Positions 26,124 through 32,550 of a DNA stretch of 37,876 nucleotides are shown one piece after another. Source of the stretch: Clostridia bacterium (GTDB lineage Bacteria; Bacillota; Clostridia; Christensenellales; CAG-314); NCBI GenBank assembly GCA_036654455.1, contig JAVVRZ010000008.1, forward strand, positions 1 through 37,876. The letters are read 5' to 3'. The position numbers were made by a program, and so were the translations under genes. The notes beneath the pieces are model-generated. The model did no database searches. It was not told where the DNA came from and worked only from the letters and a program-made list of their open reading frames with translations. Position 1 is the first letter of the stretch, and the number at the start of each line of letters is the position of its first letter.

Positions 26124-26466
26124 AGTTTTTGAAAAATTAAAAATATATGGGGCGGATATCGAAGGGATAATGGGCAGATTTGTAAACGATGTTGAACTGT
26201 ATCACGCTTGCCTTATTACTTATGTAACCGACCAAGCCTTTGTAAAACTAGGCGAAGCGCTACGGTCTAAGAATTACGACTCGGCTTTTGAGTACGCCCA
26301 CGCTCTTAAAGGCACGACGGGCAATATGGGACTTACGCCCCTTTACGATATAACTTGCGCTCTTGTCGAAGATTTGCGTAAAAATCAATATGCAAATGTT
26401 TTGCGTTACTACGGGCAAATCCTCAAACACTTAAATCAAATTAAAATTATAATTCAAATAGATTGA
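26116..26466 (+). CDS. Histidine phosphotransfer (HPt) protein
   Basis: This 116-residue all-helical protein carries the HPt motif AHALKGTTGNMGL with phospho-acceptor H62. HPt domains shuttle phosphate between receiver domains of hybrid kinases and response regulators. It is the last gene of a tightly packed four-gene unit and overlaps the upstream kinase gene by 8 bases, so it is very likely the relay component linking both kinases to the REC domains of the c-di-GMP enzyme. AAGGAAGG just before the start serves as ribosome-binding site. Confidence 0.88.
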   Translation: MDKVFEKLKIYGADIEGIMGRFVNDVELYHACLITYVTDQAFVKLGEALRSKNYDSAFEYAHALKGTTGNMGLTPLYDITCALVEDLRKNQYANVLRYYGQILKHLNQIKIIIQID

Positions 26467-26531
26467 CATAGAAGCGTCTTAAATTTGCTAGCCAAATCAA
26501 AATAATTATTTAACTATTATTTAGAATATAG

Positions 26532-26559
26532 TTGACAAGGCATAAAAGTATGATATAAT
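26532..26559 (+). promoter_or_regulatory. Promoter of the PerR-superoxide reductase operon
   Basis: TTGACA (26532-26537), a 16-base spacer and TATAAT (26554-26559) give consensus -35 and -10 boxes, with a TGA extended -10. A Fur-type operator begins 3 bases downstream. Confidence 0.85.
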
Positions 26560-26561
26560 AA

Positions 26562-26576
26562 TGATAATCATTATCA
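26562..26576 (+). promoter_or_regulatory. Fur/PerR-family operator (7-1-7 box)
   Basis: TGATAAT-C-ATTATCA is a perfect 7-1-7 inverted repeat and matches the published Bacillus Fur-box core exactly. It covers the expected transcription start of the downstream regulator gene, so it is most likely an autoregulatory site. Confidence 0.88.
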
Positions 26577-26591
26577 ATATTAAGGAAATCA

Positions 26592-26972
26592 ATGAACAAC
26601 TCACAACAACGAGATACAATATTAAAAGTAGTAAATTCTAGTTGCGACCACCCCAACGCCGAAGTCGTGCTTGAAAGGGCTCGTGAGATAATGCCGTCAA
26701 TTAATATTGCAACTGTTTATCGCAATCTTGCCGTTTTGGAGAGCGCAAAAAAGATATTGCGTATATCGATACCAAACGGAGATAGATTTGACAAGACTTT
26801 AACGCCACACGCTCATTTTCGCTGTCAAAAATGCGATAAAATATTTGATATTGATTTAGACGACCTTAACCAATGCGTAATCGATACAAGACGGAAATAT
26901 TCGTGTCAAATTGACAAAGTTGACCTAGTGTTTAGCGGTTTGTGCGTTAATTGTAAGAAAAATTTAAATTAA
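26592..26972 (+). CDS. perR: Fur-family regulator, PerR type
   Basis: The 126-residue protein has an N-terminal winged helix (INIATVYRNLAVLE) and a C-terminal metal and dimer domain. Structural zinc ligands are C78/C81 and C118/C121. Residues aligning with the PerR regulatory iron site are all present: H20 (DHPNAE), D67 (RFD), H73 and H75 (PHAH) and D86 (KIFD). The aspartate at the last position favours peroxide-sensing PerR over Fur. The context agrees: the next gene, 12 bases downstream, is superoxide reductase. The upstream operator, however, has the Fur-type TGATAAT form. The length is a little short for the family (usual about 140), with a trimmed N-terminus. I prefer PerR over Fur or Zur but cannot exclude them. 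Confidence 0.78.
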   Translation: MNNSQQRDTILKVVNSSCDHPNAEVVLERAREIMPSINIATVYRNLAVLESAKKILRISIPNGDRFDKTLTPHAHFRCQKCDKIFDIDLDDLNQCVIDTRRKYSCQIDKVDLVFSGLCVNCKKNLN

Positions 26973-26984
26973 GGAGATACATAT

Positions 26985-27353
26985 ATGAAATTTTATAGGT
27001 GCAAACATTGTGGCAATATAATTGCCTATGTAAAAGACTCGGGAGTACCAATTATCTGTTGTGGCGAGCCTATGCAAGAAATAGTAGCTAATACGGTTGA
27101 CGCTTCTCGTGAAAAACATTTGCCCGTTGTAGAGCAAACAGGCGCAAGCGTCAAGGTAAAAGTCGGCTCAGTCGACCACCCTATGACCGAGCAACACTAC
27201 ATTCAATGGATAGCTATTCACACTAAGCAAGGCAATCAACGCAAAGAGTTAACGCCAAATTCCGCTCCGTTTGCTTGTTTTGAGCTATGTGGCGGAGACG
27301 AAATTATAGCCGTTTATGCTTATTGCAACCTACACGGACTTTGGAAGGCATAA
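26985..27353 (+). CDS. dfx: Desulfoferrodoxin / two-iron superoxide reductase
   Basis: This 122-residue cytoplasmic protein reduces superoxide to hydrogen peroxide without making oxygen, a typical defence of anaerobes. The N-terminal rubredoxin-like centre I has C6, C9, C25 and C26 (CKHC and ICC). The catalytic centre II has the E43-K44-H45 motif, H65, H71, C114 and H117 (HYIQW and CNLHGLW). All ligands are present, so it should be active and of the two-iron class. The start has AAGGAGA (26971-26977), which overlaps the stop of the PerR-like gene, so the two form an operon under the Fur-type box. Confidence 0.95.
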   Translation: MKFYRCKHCGNIIAYVKDSGVPIICCGEPMQEIVANTVDASREKHLPVVEQTGASVKVKVGSVDHPMTEQHYIQWIAIHTKQGNQRKELTPNSAPFACFELCGGDEIIAVYAYCNLHGLWKA

Positions 27354-27507
27354 AACATTTTTGTAGCAGTTTAACAAATTTGTCAATGGAAATATAAATT
27401 AGAAAAAGTTGAAATTGATTAGCTTAGTCAAACCACCTAATACCAAGAATTAAATGGTTACTTAACAATCGATTTTTAATTTAATAACAAATTACCTCCA
27501 ACAAACG

Positions 27508-27538
27508 CCGATAAGTTTAGCTTATCGGTTTTTGTTTT
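27508..27538 (+). terminator. Intrinsic terminator after superoxide reductase
   Basis: CCGATAAG (27508-27515) and CTTATCGG (27521-27528) form an 8-bp stem with a 5-base loop, followed by TTTTTGTTTT. Confidence 0.85.
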
Positions 27539-27621
27539 GTAAATTTAAATTAAAGCTATACATCTTAATTTGTAAACCAATTATTGCGTAGATATTATTA
27601 AATATTACGGTTACATTTTAT

Positions 27622-27658
27622 TAAAAAAGCAAGAACATTTTTAAAGATGCTCTTGCTT
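27622..27658 (-). terminator. Intrinsic terminator of the tandem-XRE gene
   Basis: On the minus strand, AAGCAAGAGCAT pairs with ATGTTCTTGCTT (one G-T wobble) and is followed by six T (27628-27623). It lies about 70 bases after the stop of the XRE gene. Confidence 0.8.
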
Positions 27659-27728
27659 AATTGATATTTACTTATTTTTAAGAATGTTTGACTAATCACA
27701 AATAAATCATAATAAATGTTTCTAAAAA

Positions 27729-28172
27729 TTAAAATTTGTTAGACAGCCCAAGCAAATATTCTATCGAACAGCCAAAATATTCGGCGAGAATAATTAAAGT
27801 TGGTACTTCGGGTATAAGTTTAAGTTTAATCCATCTTGAAAAATAGCTGTTTGGTATTTTGCAATCGGTGTAAACTCGGTAAAAAGATATGCCTCTGCTC
27901 TTTGTAAGTTCGGTCACACGTTGCGCAAAAGTTGAAGACCCGCCAGGAAATTTTATGGGCGAATCGGTCAAGCCCAGTAAATAGTCTATCGAACAGTTAA
28001 AAAAATTGGACAGTCTTATAAGATTGAAGGGTTTTGGGTAGACATTTTTTGTTAGCCAAGCCGAAATGGTGGTGTTAGGACACCCGCTAGCTTTTTCAAG
28101 CGAAGAATTATTTAGATTTTGTTCTTGCATAAGTTCGGTTAACCTTTCGGCAAAATTCGACAAAATAAACAT
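27729..28172 (-). CDS. Regulator with two tandem XRE (Cro/CI-type) helix-turn-helix domains
   Basis: The 147-residue protein is two XRE domains in a row, each ending in the same signature: FFNCSIDYLLGLTDSP (about 50-66) and YFGCSIEYLLGLSN (about 131-145). The first runs about 5-65 and the second about 77-145. This looks like an internal duplication with divergence. Each unit's end resembles the common FNVSxDYLLG motif of Clostridia repressors. No dimerisation or sensor domain is visible, so one chain may bind an operator with both halves. The ribosome-binding site is AAGGAAG before the ATG. It is divergent from a 51-residue ORF, and a palindrome at that ORF's promoter is a candidate operator. 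Confidence 0.82.
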   Translation of the reverse strand: MFILSNFAERLTELMQEQNLNNSSLEKASGCPNTTISAWLTKNVYPKPFNLIRLSNFFNCSIDYLLGLTDSPIKFPGGSSTFAQRVTELTKSRGISFYRVYTDCKIPNSYFSRWIKLKLIPEVPTLIILAEYFGCSIEYLLGLSNKF

Positions 28173-28222
28173 AAAAATTCACTTCCTTTAACAATATTTT
28201 AAACTTCTTGCCTATATTTTAA

Positions 28223-28252
28223 TTGCATTCGCTGTAAGTATAGGTATATAAT
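28223..28252 (+). promoter_or_regulatory. Promoter of the 51-residue ORF
   Basis: TTGCAT (28223-28228), an 18-base spacer and TATAAT (28247-28252) are followed by a perfect 10-base palindrome at 28254-28263. Confidence 0.65.
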
Positions 28253-28253
28253 A

Positions 28254-28263
28254 GTGTTAACAC
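28254..28263. promoter_or_regulatory. GTGTTAACAC palindrome, candidate operator
   Basis: This perfect palindrome lies just downstream of the -10 box, at the expected transcription start. The divergently encoded tandem-XRE protein is the natural candidate to bind it. The link is inference from position only. Confidence 0.45.
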
Positions 28264-28298
28264 AAATAACAAATTAATTCGCAAAGGAGAAACATTAT

Positions 28299-28454
28299 AT
28301 GCTAAGTTTACTATATTTAATAGGGGAATTACTTATGTTGGAAGTTGAAGAGATTAAAAATGTAACCTATCCAAAATGCGAAACACCAACGCATTTATTA
28401 ATTGAAATGGTAGAAGGAATTAACTACAAGCTAGAACTAAGTAAATTAAATTAA
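28299..28454 (+). CDS. Uncharacterised 51-residue protein
   Basis: The ORF starts at ATG 28299 with AAGGAG (28284-28289) and ends at TAA 28452-28454. It reads MLSLLYLIGELLMLEVEEIK and continues to ...KLELSKLN. The first 14 residues are hydrophobic but too short for a confident membrane helix. An alternative start at Met13 would leave a 39-residue soluble peptide, but it lacks a good ribosome-binding site. A promoter and palindrome lie directly upstream, and it is divergent from the tandem-XRE regulator, which supports it being real. I do not recognise a family. Confidence 0.5.
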   Translation: MLSLLYLIGELLMLEVEEIKNVTYPKCETPTHLLIEMVEGINYKLELSKLN

Positions 28455-28589
28455 GGTATACAATCTTGGCTAGATACAATTCTTGTTTATAAGTCAAAAT
28501 AACTAACCTAATATAACGACAATGCTTGTAAAAGCAAGAATAAATAATTGCATAAATTGTAATTGCAATATAATGTTCGACTAAATCAA

Positions 28590-28619
28590 ATCGACATAAT
28601 ATAGCATCGACATAATATA
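28590..28619 (+). repeat. 16-bp tandem duplication
   Basis: ATCGACATAATATA occurs at 28590-28603 and again at 28606-28619, a 16-base period, in the gap before the small membrane-protein gene. No function is visible. Confidence 0.7.
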
Positions 28620-28660
28620 ATAAGGTATATTAAAAATAAAGCAAAAAACGCAAAACGCTA

Positions 28661-28688
28661 TTGTAAAATTTTCTAAGTATGATATAAT
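28661..28688 (+). promoter_or_regulatory. Promoter of the small membrane-protein gene
   Basis: TTGTAA (28661-28666), a 16-base spacer and TATAAT (28683-28688) with a TGA extended -10 are seen. The leader would be only about 17 bases, with GGAAGAG (28699-28705) as ribosome-binding site. Confidence 0.65.
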
Positions 28689-28711
28689 TAGAAAAAATGG
28701 AAGAGTGACTT

Positions 28712-29188
28712 ATGAATAACAATAATTTTAATGCAACTAACAGTTTATCTTCATTACAAGTTAAACCAAACAAGTTTGGCAAAACTGGTAGGTTTTTTGG
28801 TTTTTTAAGAACGCTTAGCCTCATATATTCGACAGTAGCTTGTTTGGCGATTATCGGCGTATTCTTTTACGCTTTTGTCTTGATGATAATAATATTTTGT
28901 TCGCTGTTTACTTTGCTAGCCTCGCCGGCATTTATGGCTTTGTTTGATAACGGCGACCAAGCCATCGCTCTATGCCAGCAACTGTTTAATACTTTGCCGA
29001 TAGGGGCTGTCGCTACTATTATATTTTCTATTATTTCTTCTATTGTTGTTAAGAAAGATATAAACTGGATTAAAGTAAAGAGCGTAAAAAATAAGAATAC
29101 AGTCGCAATTGTAATATCGGTAGTATATTTGATAATATTTGGCGTAGTTTATTGGTTAATTGCCTCCGGAAACTTAACTTTTGGCTAA
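28712..29188 (+). CDS. Uncharacterised 158-residue membrane protein
   Basis: After about 30 polar residues come at least three hydrophobic segments: a long one or a hairpin at about 34-75, one at about 93-113, and one at about 128-152. A basic loop (KKDINWIKVKSVKNKN) lies between the last two. I recognise no family. The start is supported by GGAAGAG 6 bases upstream and a promoter just before it. It appears to be a single-gene unit, with a bidirectional terminator about 160 bases downstream shared with the convergent tRNA-Val gene. Confidence 0.75.
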   Translation: MNNNNFNATNSLSSLQVKPNKFGKTGRFFGFLRTLSLIYSTVACLAIIGVFFYAFVLMIIIFCSLFTLLASPAFMALFDNGDQAIALCQQLFNTLPIGAVATIIFSIISSIVVKKDINWIKVKSVKNKNTVAIVISVVYLIIFGVVYWLIASGNLTFG

Positions 29189-29340
29189 AATAATTGTTTT
29201 ATATTATAAGATGCGATACAAATACTTTCTTCTTGCTAAAATATCGTAAATGTCAAAACTTCATAGTTTAAAATAGACAAAGGTTAAAACTTTCTAGTAG
29301 TTTACAAACAAAGGTTAAAATATCATAATGGTCTTAAACA

Positions 29341-29376
29341 AAACAAAACGACAATAATTAATTATTGTCGTTTTTT
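29341..29376. terminator. Bidirectional terminator between membrane protein and tRNA-Val
   Basis: The perfect 22-base palindrome 29349-29370 (half-site CGACAATAATT) is followed by six T on the plus strand and by TTTTGTTT on the minus strand. It begins only a few bases after the tRNA-Val 3' end. Confidence 0.85.
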
Positions 29377-29451
29377 GGTGGGTGATACAGGACTCGAACC
29401 TGTGACTTCCTCCATGTGACGGAGGCACTCTACCAACTGAGTCAATCACCC
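29376..29451 (-). tRNA. tRNA-Val (anticodon CAC)
   Basis: A 76-base minus-strand gene with acceptor stem GGGTGAT/ATCACCC, discriminator A and encoded CCA. The D stem is ACTC/GAGT, the anticodon stem CCTCC/GGAGG, and the loop GTCACAT gives CAC at positions 34-36. The T arm contains GGTTCGAGTCC. It reads valine codon GUG. Confidence 0.92.
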
Positions 29452-29470
29452 AACTAAAATTTGTATTTAC

Positions 29471-29498
29471 ATTATATCATATTTAATAGATTTGTAAA
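29471..29498 (-). promoter_or_regulatory. Promoter of tRNA-Val
   Basis: On the minus strand, TTTACA (29498-29493), a 16-base spacer and TATAAT (29476-29471) with TGA extended -10 lie about 20 bases before the tRNA 5' end. Confidence 0.7.
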
Positions 29499-29553
29499 GA
29501 TTTTATTAGAGTTTTATCTTTTGACAAATAAAAAAATGTAGTTTTAGATAAAA

Positions 29554-29580
29554 TAAAAAAGAAGCAGTTAAACTGCTTCT
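29554..29580 (-). terminator. Terminator of tRNA-Leu(AAG)
   Basis: On the minus strand, AGAAGCAGTT (29580-29571) pairs with AACTGCTTCT (29569-29560), followed by T (29559-29555). It lies directly after the encoded CCA end. Confidence 0.85.
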
Positions 29581-29582
29581 AG

Positions 29583-29665
29583 TGGTGCGAGAGATGAGAC
29601 TTGAACTCACACGGTAAAACCACACGCCCCTTAAACGTGCGCGTCTGCCATTCCGCCACTCTCGC
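29583..29665 (-). tRNA. tRNA-Leu (anticodon AAG)
   Basis: An 83-base class II tRNA on the minus strand with acceptor GCGAGAG/CTCTCGC and encoded CCA. The anticodon stem CACGT/GCGTG includes one T-G pair. The loop TTAAGGG gives AAG at 34-36 with G37, as expected for leucine CUN readers. A variable arm and the T arm (GAGTTCAAGTCTC) are present. The AAG assignment depends on the wobble pair closing the loop. Confidence 0.88.
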
Positions 29666-29986
29666 TAGCACATTGATTATATAACTATCCACCCTTTTTT
29701 GTCAACGAAAATACAAATTTTGTTGGTTAAAATTTTAATTAATTTGATAAAACTTATTTTTTACGCTTATAAATAATATTAATTGCCTTAAATAGCTTTT
29801 TAACTATTCTATGTTGATATAAAAACTCATTATAGCTATGTCTAAATATATATTACTACTAAATTTAAAGTTAAAATTGAGTTATCATAACTTGCGACAA
29901 ATTATTTATTTCAAACTATTCGCAAGGCTTTGATTTTTTTAATTTTTGTGCTATTATAATAATATCGTATAACTTTTTTAACTCTT
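29666..29986. other. Intergenic region between divergent tRNA-Leu genes
   Basis: About 320 bases without a gene. It contains the strong promoter of the minus-strand tRNA-Leu at 29676-29705. A TATAAT at 29955-29960, about 26 bases before the plus-strand tRNA-Leu, is its likely -10, with only a poor -35 (TTGATT at 29930-29935). I see nothing else in it. Confidence 0.6.
29676..29705 (-). promoter_or_regulatory. Promoter of tRNA-Leu(AAG)
   Basis: On the minus strand, TTGACA (29705-29700), an 18-base spacer and TATAAT (29681-29676) lie about 10 bases before the tRNA 5' end, so the transcript needs almost no 5' trimming. Confidence 0.85.
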
Positions 29987-30073
29987 GCGGATATGGCGGA
30001 ATTGGCAGACGCGCTAGATTCAGGTTCTAGTGGGGGCGACTTCGTGCAGGTTCAACTCCTGTTATCCGCACCA
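29987..30073 (+). tRNA. tRNA-Leu (anticodon CAG)
   Basis: An 87-base class II tRNA with acceptor GCGGATA/TATCCGC and encoded CCA. The anticodon stem is CTAGA/TCTAG and the loop TTCAGGT gives CAG with G37. A long variable arm (GGGGGCGACTTCGT) and T arm (CAGGTTCAACTCCTG) complete it. It reads leucine codon CUG. Confidence 0.95.
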
Positions 30074-30098
30074 AAGCTTAGCCTTTTAAGGCTTGACT

Positions 30099-30172
30099 AG
30101 TCCTACAATCGGGTCGATATGTTTACTTCTAGTTGTTAGTAGCTAAACATATCTAGCCGTGTAGGGCTTTTT
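30099..30172 (+). terminator. Long two-part hairpin with T-run after tRNA-Leu(CAG)
   Basis: AGTCCTACA (30099-30107) pairs with TGTAGGGCT (30160-30168) through one wobble pair, and inside it ATATGTTTA (30117-30125) pairs perfectly with TAAACATAT (30144-30152). Five T follow at 30168-30172. A short GCCTTTTAAGGC palindrome (30081-30092) precedes it. It can terminate the tRNA transcript, though it is much longer than needed. Confidence 0.65.
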
Positions 30173-30239
30173 ACAGCCTTAAAACACACTGTTTTAAGTT
30201 ATAAATTAAGGCTGTAATAAAGATATTACAGCCTTAAAA
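30171..30239. repeat. Cluster of competing inverted and direct repeats
   Basis: TTACAGCCTTAAAA occurs at 30171-30184 and again at 30226-30239. Its complement TTAAGGCTGTAA lies between them at 30206-30217, so either copy can pair with it. A separate hairpin CTTAAAACA/TGTTTTAAG (30178-30186 with 30190-30198) overlaps the first copy. The block may be the minus-strand terminator region of the nucleotidase gene or a small RNA. Confidence 0.65.
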
Positions 30240-30303
30240 ATTAAATTAAATTAAGCCAACAAACAACTAAATGTTTTGCTCATAACTTTATGTGTTATTA
30301 GTA

Positions 30304-32265
30304 TTATTGTTTCTTTTTAAGTAATACGATTACTGCAAATGTAACTGAGCATACGCTAATTACTAAGGAAACAATACCGAAAACATTGTTTGCGGGTTTG
30401 CCGTCAGCGCCATTAGTTCCGTTTGTTCCATTTGTTCCGTCAACGCCATTTGTTCCATTTGTTCCATCAACGCCGTCTTTGCCATTTGTTCCGTTTGTTC
30501 CATCAACGCCGTCTTTGCCGTTTGTTCCATTAGTTCCGTTTGTTCCGTCAACGCCGTTAGCGCCTGTGTCGCCCTTTACAAGACCTAGTTCAACCGTTGA
30601 GCCATCATTATAGACCATGACAAGCATGTTGTTTTGGTCTATGCGCAAATCAACAATTACTTTGTTAACTTCGGTCATACGATTGCTAGAATATTTATAA
30701 TTGTTCATATCAACGCCAGAAGCAAGGTAAGCTATTAAAGCTTCTTCAAGCGCTCCAAATTGACCAATTTCTCCGCAAGCTTTTAGCATTGTATATCCGT
30801 CGCCACCGGCAGCGGTAAAGTCGTTTGTTGCAAGCGAATATGTCTTATTTTCGTATGTTTCGGGTTGTCCCTTAACAATAGGTTGATAAGCTCCGTCTTT
30901 ATAAACTGTTGCTTTGCCGATAGTTATTGATATAACTCTATCGCCAGCGCTTCTTTCGCCATCAAATACATATTTAAAGCCTGCAATTTGTGGGAAACCA
31001 CCGCTAGTGCTTGGATAATCTTTTATGCCGTGTTCAAGCATAGCTTTGATTGTGCCTACCGATACGGTTTTGGTTACAACATAGTTGCCAAAGGGGAATA
31101 CTGTAACGAGGTCTTTCTTTGTTATGTCGCCCTTTTCGATGTTTGTTCTAATACCGCCACCGTTAGTGAAAGCTAATTCGGCGTTGCCGTAGAATTTCAT
31201 AGCGTCGGTTGCAAAGTCGCCTAAGTTGGTTTGGCTTCTACGCACGTTATTTCTTATTCCGTTAAGAGTAACGCTTGTTACGCCAACTTTTTCAGCAAGT
31301 AATGTTTCTGTTTCGGCATTTAATTGTGTTAATAATGCTTTGGTTGTAGCTTCTTCTTCTAATGTTTTGTCGTTAACAAGGCTAGCTGTTATGCTTGCTC
31401 CGTTAAGTACTACTACGCCTATACGCTCGATATAGTTGCCGGCAGAAACTATTAATGCGCCGTTTACAAGTTTACCTGTTGTAAGAGTAGTGTGACTATG
31501 ACCGTCAACAATTAGATTAATACCCGTAACTTGTTCTGCGAGATACTGTGATGTTTCGTTTCCGCTTGATAAGTCAAGTCCTAAGTGGGTAAGAGCTATG
31601 ATATAGTCGCAGTTTAATGCTTTTAGAGCGGCTACTTCTTCTGTTGCAGTAGCTACTATGTCGTTAAACTTGTAGCCCTTAGTGTTGTCTGGGTGAGATT
31701 TAGTAAGTGTTTCTTTTGTTGAAAGGCCAAAAATACCAATTTTCTTTCCGCCTCTTTCGATTACAATGTGAGAGTCAAGAGGTTTGGTATTATCGTCTTT
31801 TGCAAAGTTAGCCGAAAGAATTTTGCCTGCAAATGTTGCGCCCGTATAAGTTGCGTCTTTGCCTGCAAATTGAAGTAATCTAGCTGTGCCATAGTTAAAG
31901 TCGTGGTTACCAGGAACCATAGCGTCGTAACCGACTTGATTTAAAATCTTAACTATGTTTTCGCCCTTAGTCATATTAGCTATTGGCAAACCGTGCAATA
32001 CGTCGCCTGCGTCAAGCGTAACAACGGTTGCGCCTGCCTTTTCGTACATAGCCTTTAAGGTCTTAACCCTAGCAAATCCTAATTGCGGTGTTCTCGCTTT
32101 AACATCTGCTATGGCTCTGCCGTGCGTGTCGTTAGTATGTATAACTACGACTTGCCCTGTCATATCGCCAAGTTCTGCCGCATAGACAGTGTTTGGAACG
32201 ATAAACATAGATACTGCAAAAATAATAGTAAACATTATTACTACTAATCTTTTAAGTTGTTTCAT
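30304..32265 (-). CDS. Surface-anchored 5'-nucleotidase with collagen-like stalk
   Basis: This 653-residue protein has a signal peptide (cleavage near VYA-AE, residues 28-31). A calcineurin-like metallophosphatase domain follows, with NDTHG, DAGDVLHG, PGNHDFNYG and DGHSHT. The 5'-nucleotidase C-terminal substrate domain comes next (about 330-530; NLGDFATDAM, NGGGIRTN, FPFGNY). Then about 19 Gly-X-Y triplets (about 564-622; mostly GTN, GVD, GKD), and a membrane helix ending LLKKKQ. The family releases phosphate and nucleosides from extracellular nucleotides; UDP-sugar hydrolase or cyclic-phosphodiesterase activity is also possible. The stalk would hold the enzyme away from the membrane, inside or beyond the cell wall. 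The start has GGGAGG 5 bases before ATG. It plausibly supplies the BMP nucleoside importer at the left of the window, though the genes are 25 kb apart. Confidence 0.92.
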   Translation of the reverse strand: MKQLKRLVVIMFTIIFAVSMFIVPNTVYAAELGDMTGQVVVIHTNDTHGRAIADVKARTPQLGFARVKTLKAMYEKAGATVVTLDAGDVLHGLPIANMTKGENIVKILNQVGYDAMVPGNHDFNYGTARLLQFAGKDATYTGATFAGKILSANFAKDDNTKPLDSHIVIERGGKKIGIFGLSTKETLTKSHPDNTKGYKFNDIVATATEEVAALKALNCDYIIALTHLGLDLSSGNETSQYLAEQVTGINLIVDGHSHTTLTTGKLVNGALIVSAGNYIERIGVVVLNGASITASLVNDKTLEEEATTKALLTQLNAETETLLAEKVGVTSVTLNGIRNNVRRSQTNLGDFATDAMKFYGNAELAFTNGGGIRTNIEKGDITKKDLVTVFPFGNYVVTKTVSVGTIKAMLEHGIKDYPSTSGGFPQIAGFKYVFDGERSAGDRVISITIGKATVYKDGAYQPIVKGQPETYENKTYSLATNDFTAAGGDGYTMLKACGEIGQFGALEEALIAYLASGVDMNNYKYSSNRMTEVNKVIVDLRIDQNNMLVMVYNDGSTVELGLVKGDTGANGVDGTNGTNGTNGKDGVDGTNGTNGKDGVDGTNGTNGVDGTNGTNGTNGADGKPANNVFGIVSLVISVCSVTFAVIVLLKKKQ

Positions 32266-32550
32266 GTGCGCCTCCCAAAATAATAATAATATAATAAGTC
32301 CAAGACTTGTTATTTAGTAATTATGCTTTGGTACAAACCATAACAAAAATGTTTGGCTTAACTCTTTTTAAAACGACTTTGTACACCTCTTAGGCTAGCA
32401 TATTTGTTTTGTAATGTCAATAGAAGATTACAATCCAAAAGGCATATAAAGAAATAATTTTTCACTATTTAAGTTGAGTAAATATTATTTAAATTCGTAA
32501 CTAATTTAACGTTTAAAAATATTATGCGTAAATAATATAGCAACGTATCT

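Larger units (their letters stand above)
27354..27728. other. Intergenic region with two terminators
   Basis: No coding region is supported here. It holds the plus-strand terminator at 27508-27538, about 155 bases after the superoxide reductase stop, and a minus-strand terminator at 27622-27658. The 155-base tail could simply be a long 3' untranslated region or include a small RNA; nothing in it is recognisable. Confidence 0.5.

Noticed and set aside
29277..29320. Direct repeat ACAAAGGTTAAAA (29277-29289 and 29308-29320)
   Set aside because: Two short AT-rich copies in non-coding DNA without symmetry or position relative to a promoter; probably chance or decayed duplication.
30363..30613. 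ORFs in other frames across the collagen-like region on both strands
   Set aside because: They are produced by the repetitive Gly-X-Y coding DNA of the nucleotidase and have no start signals of their own.
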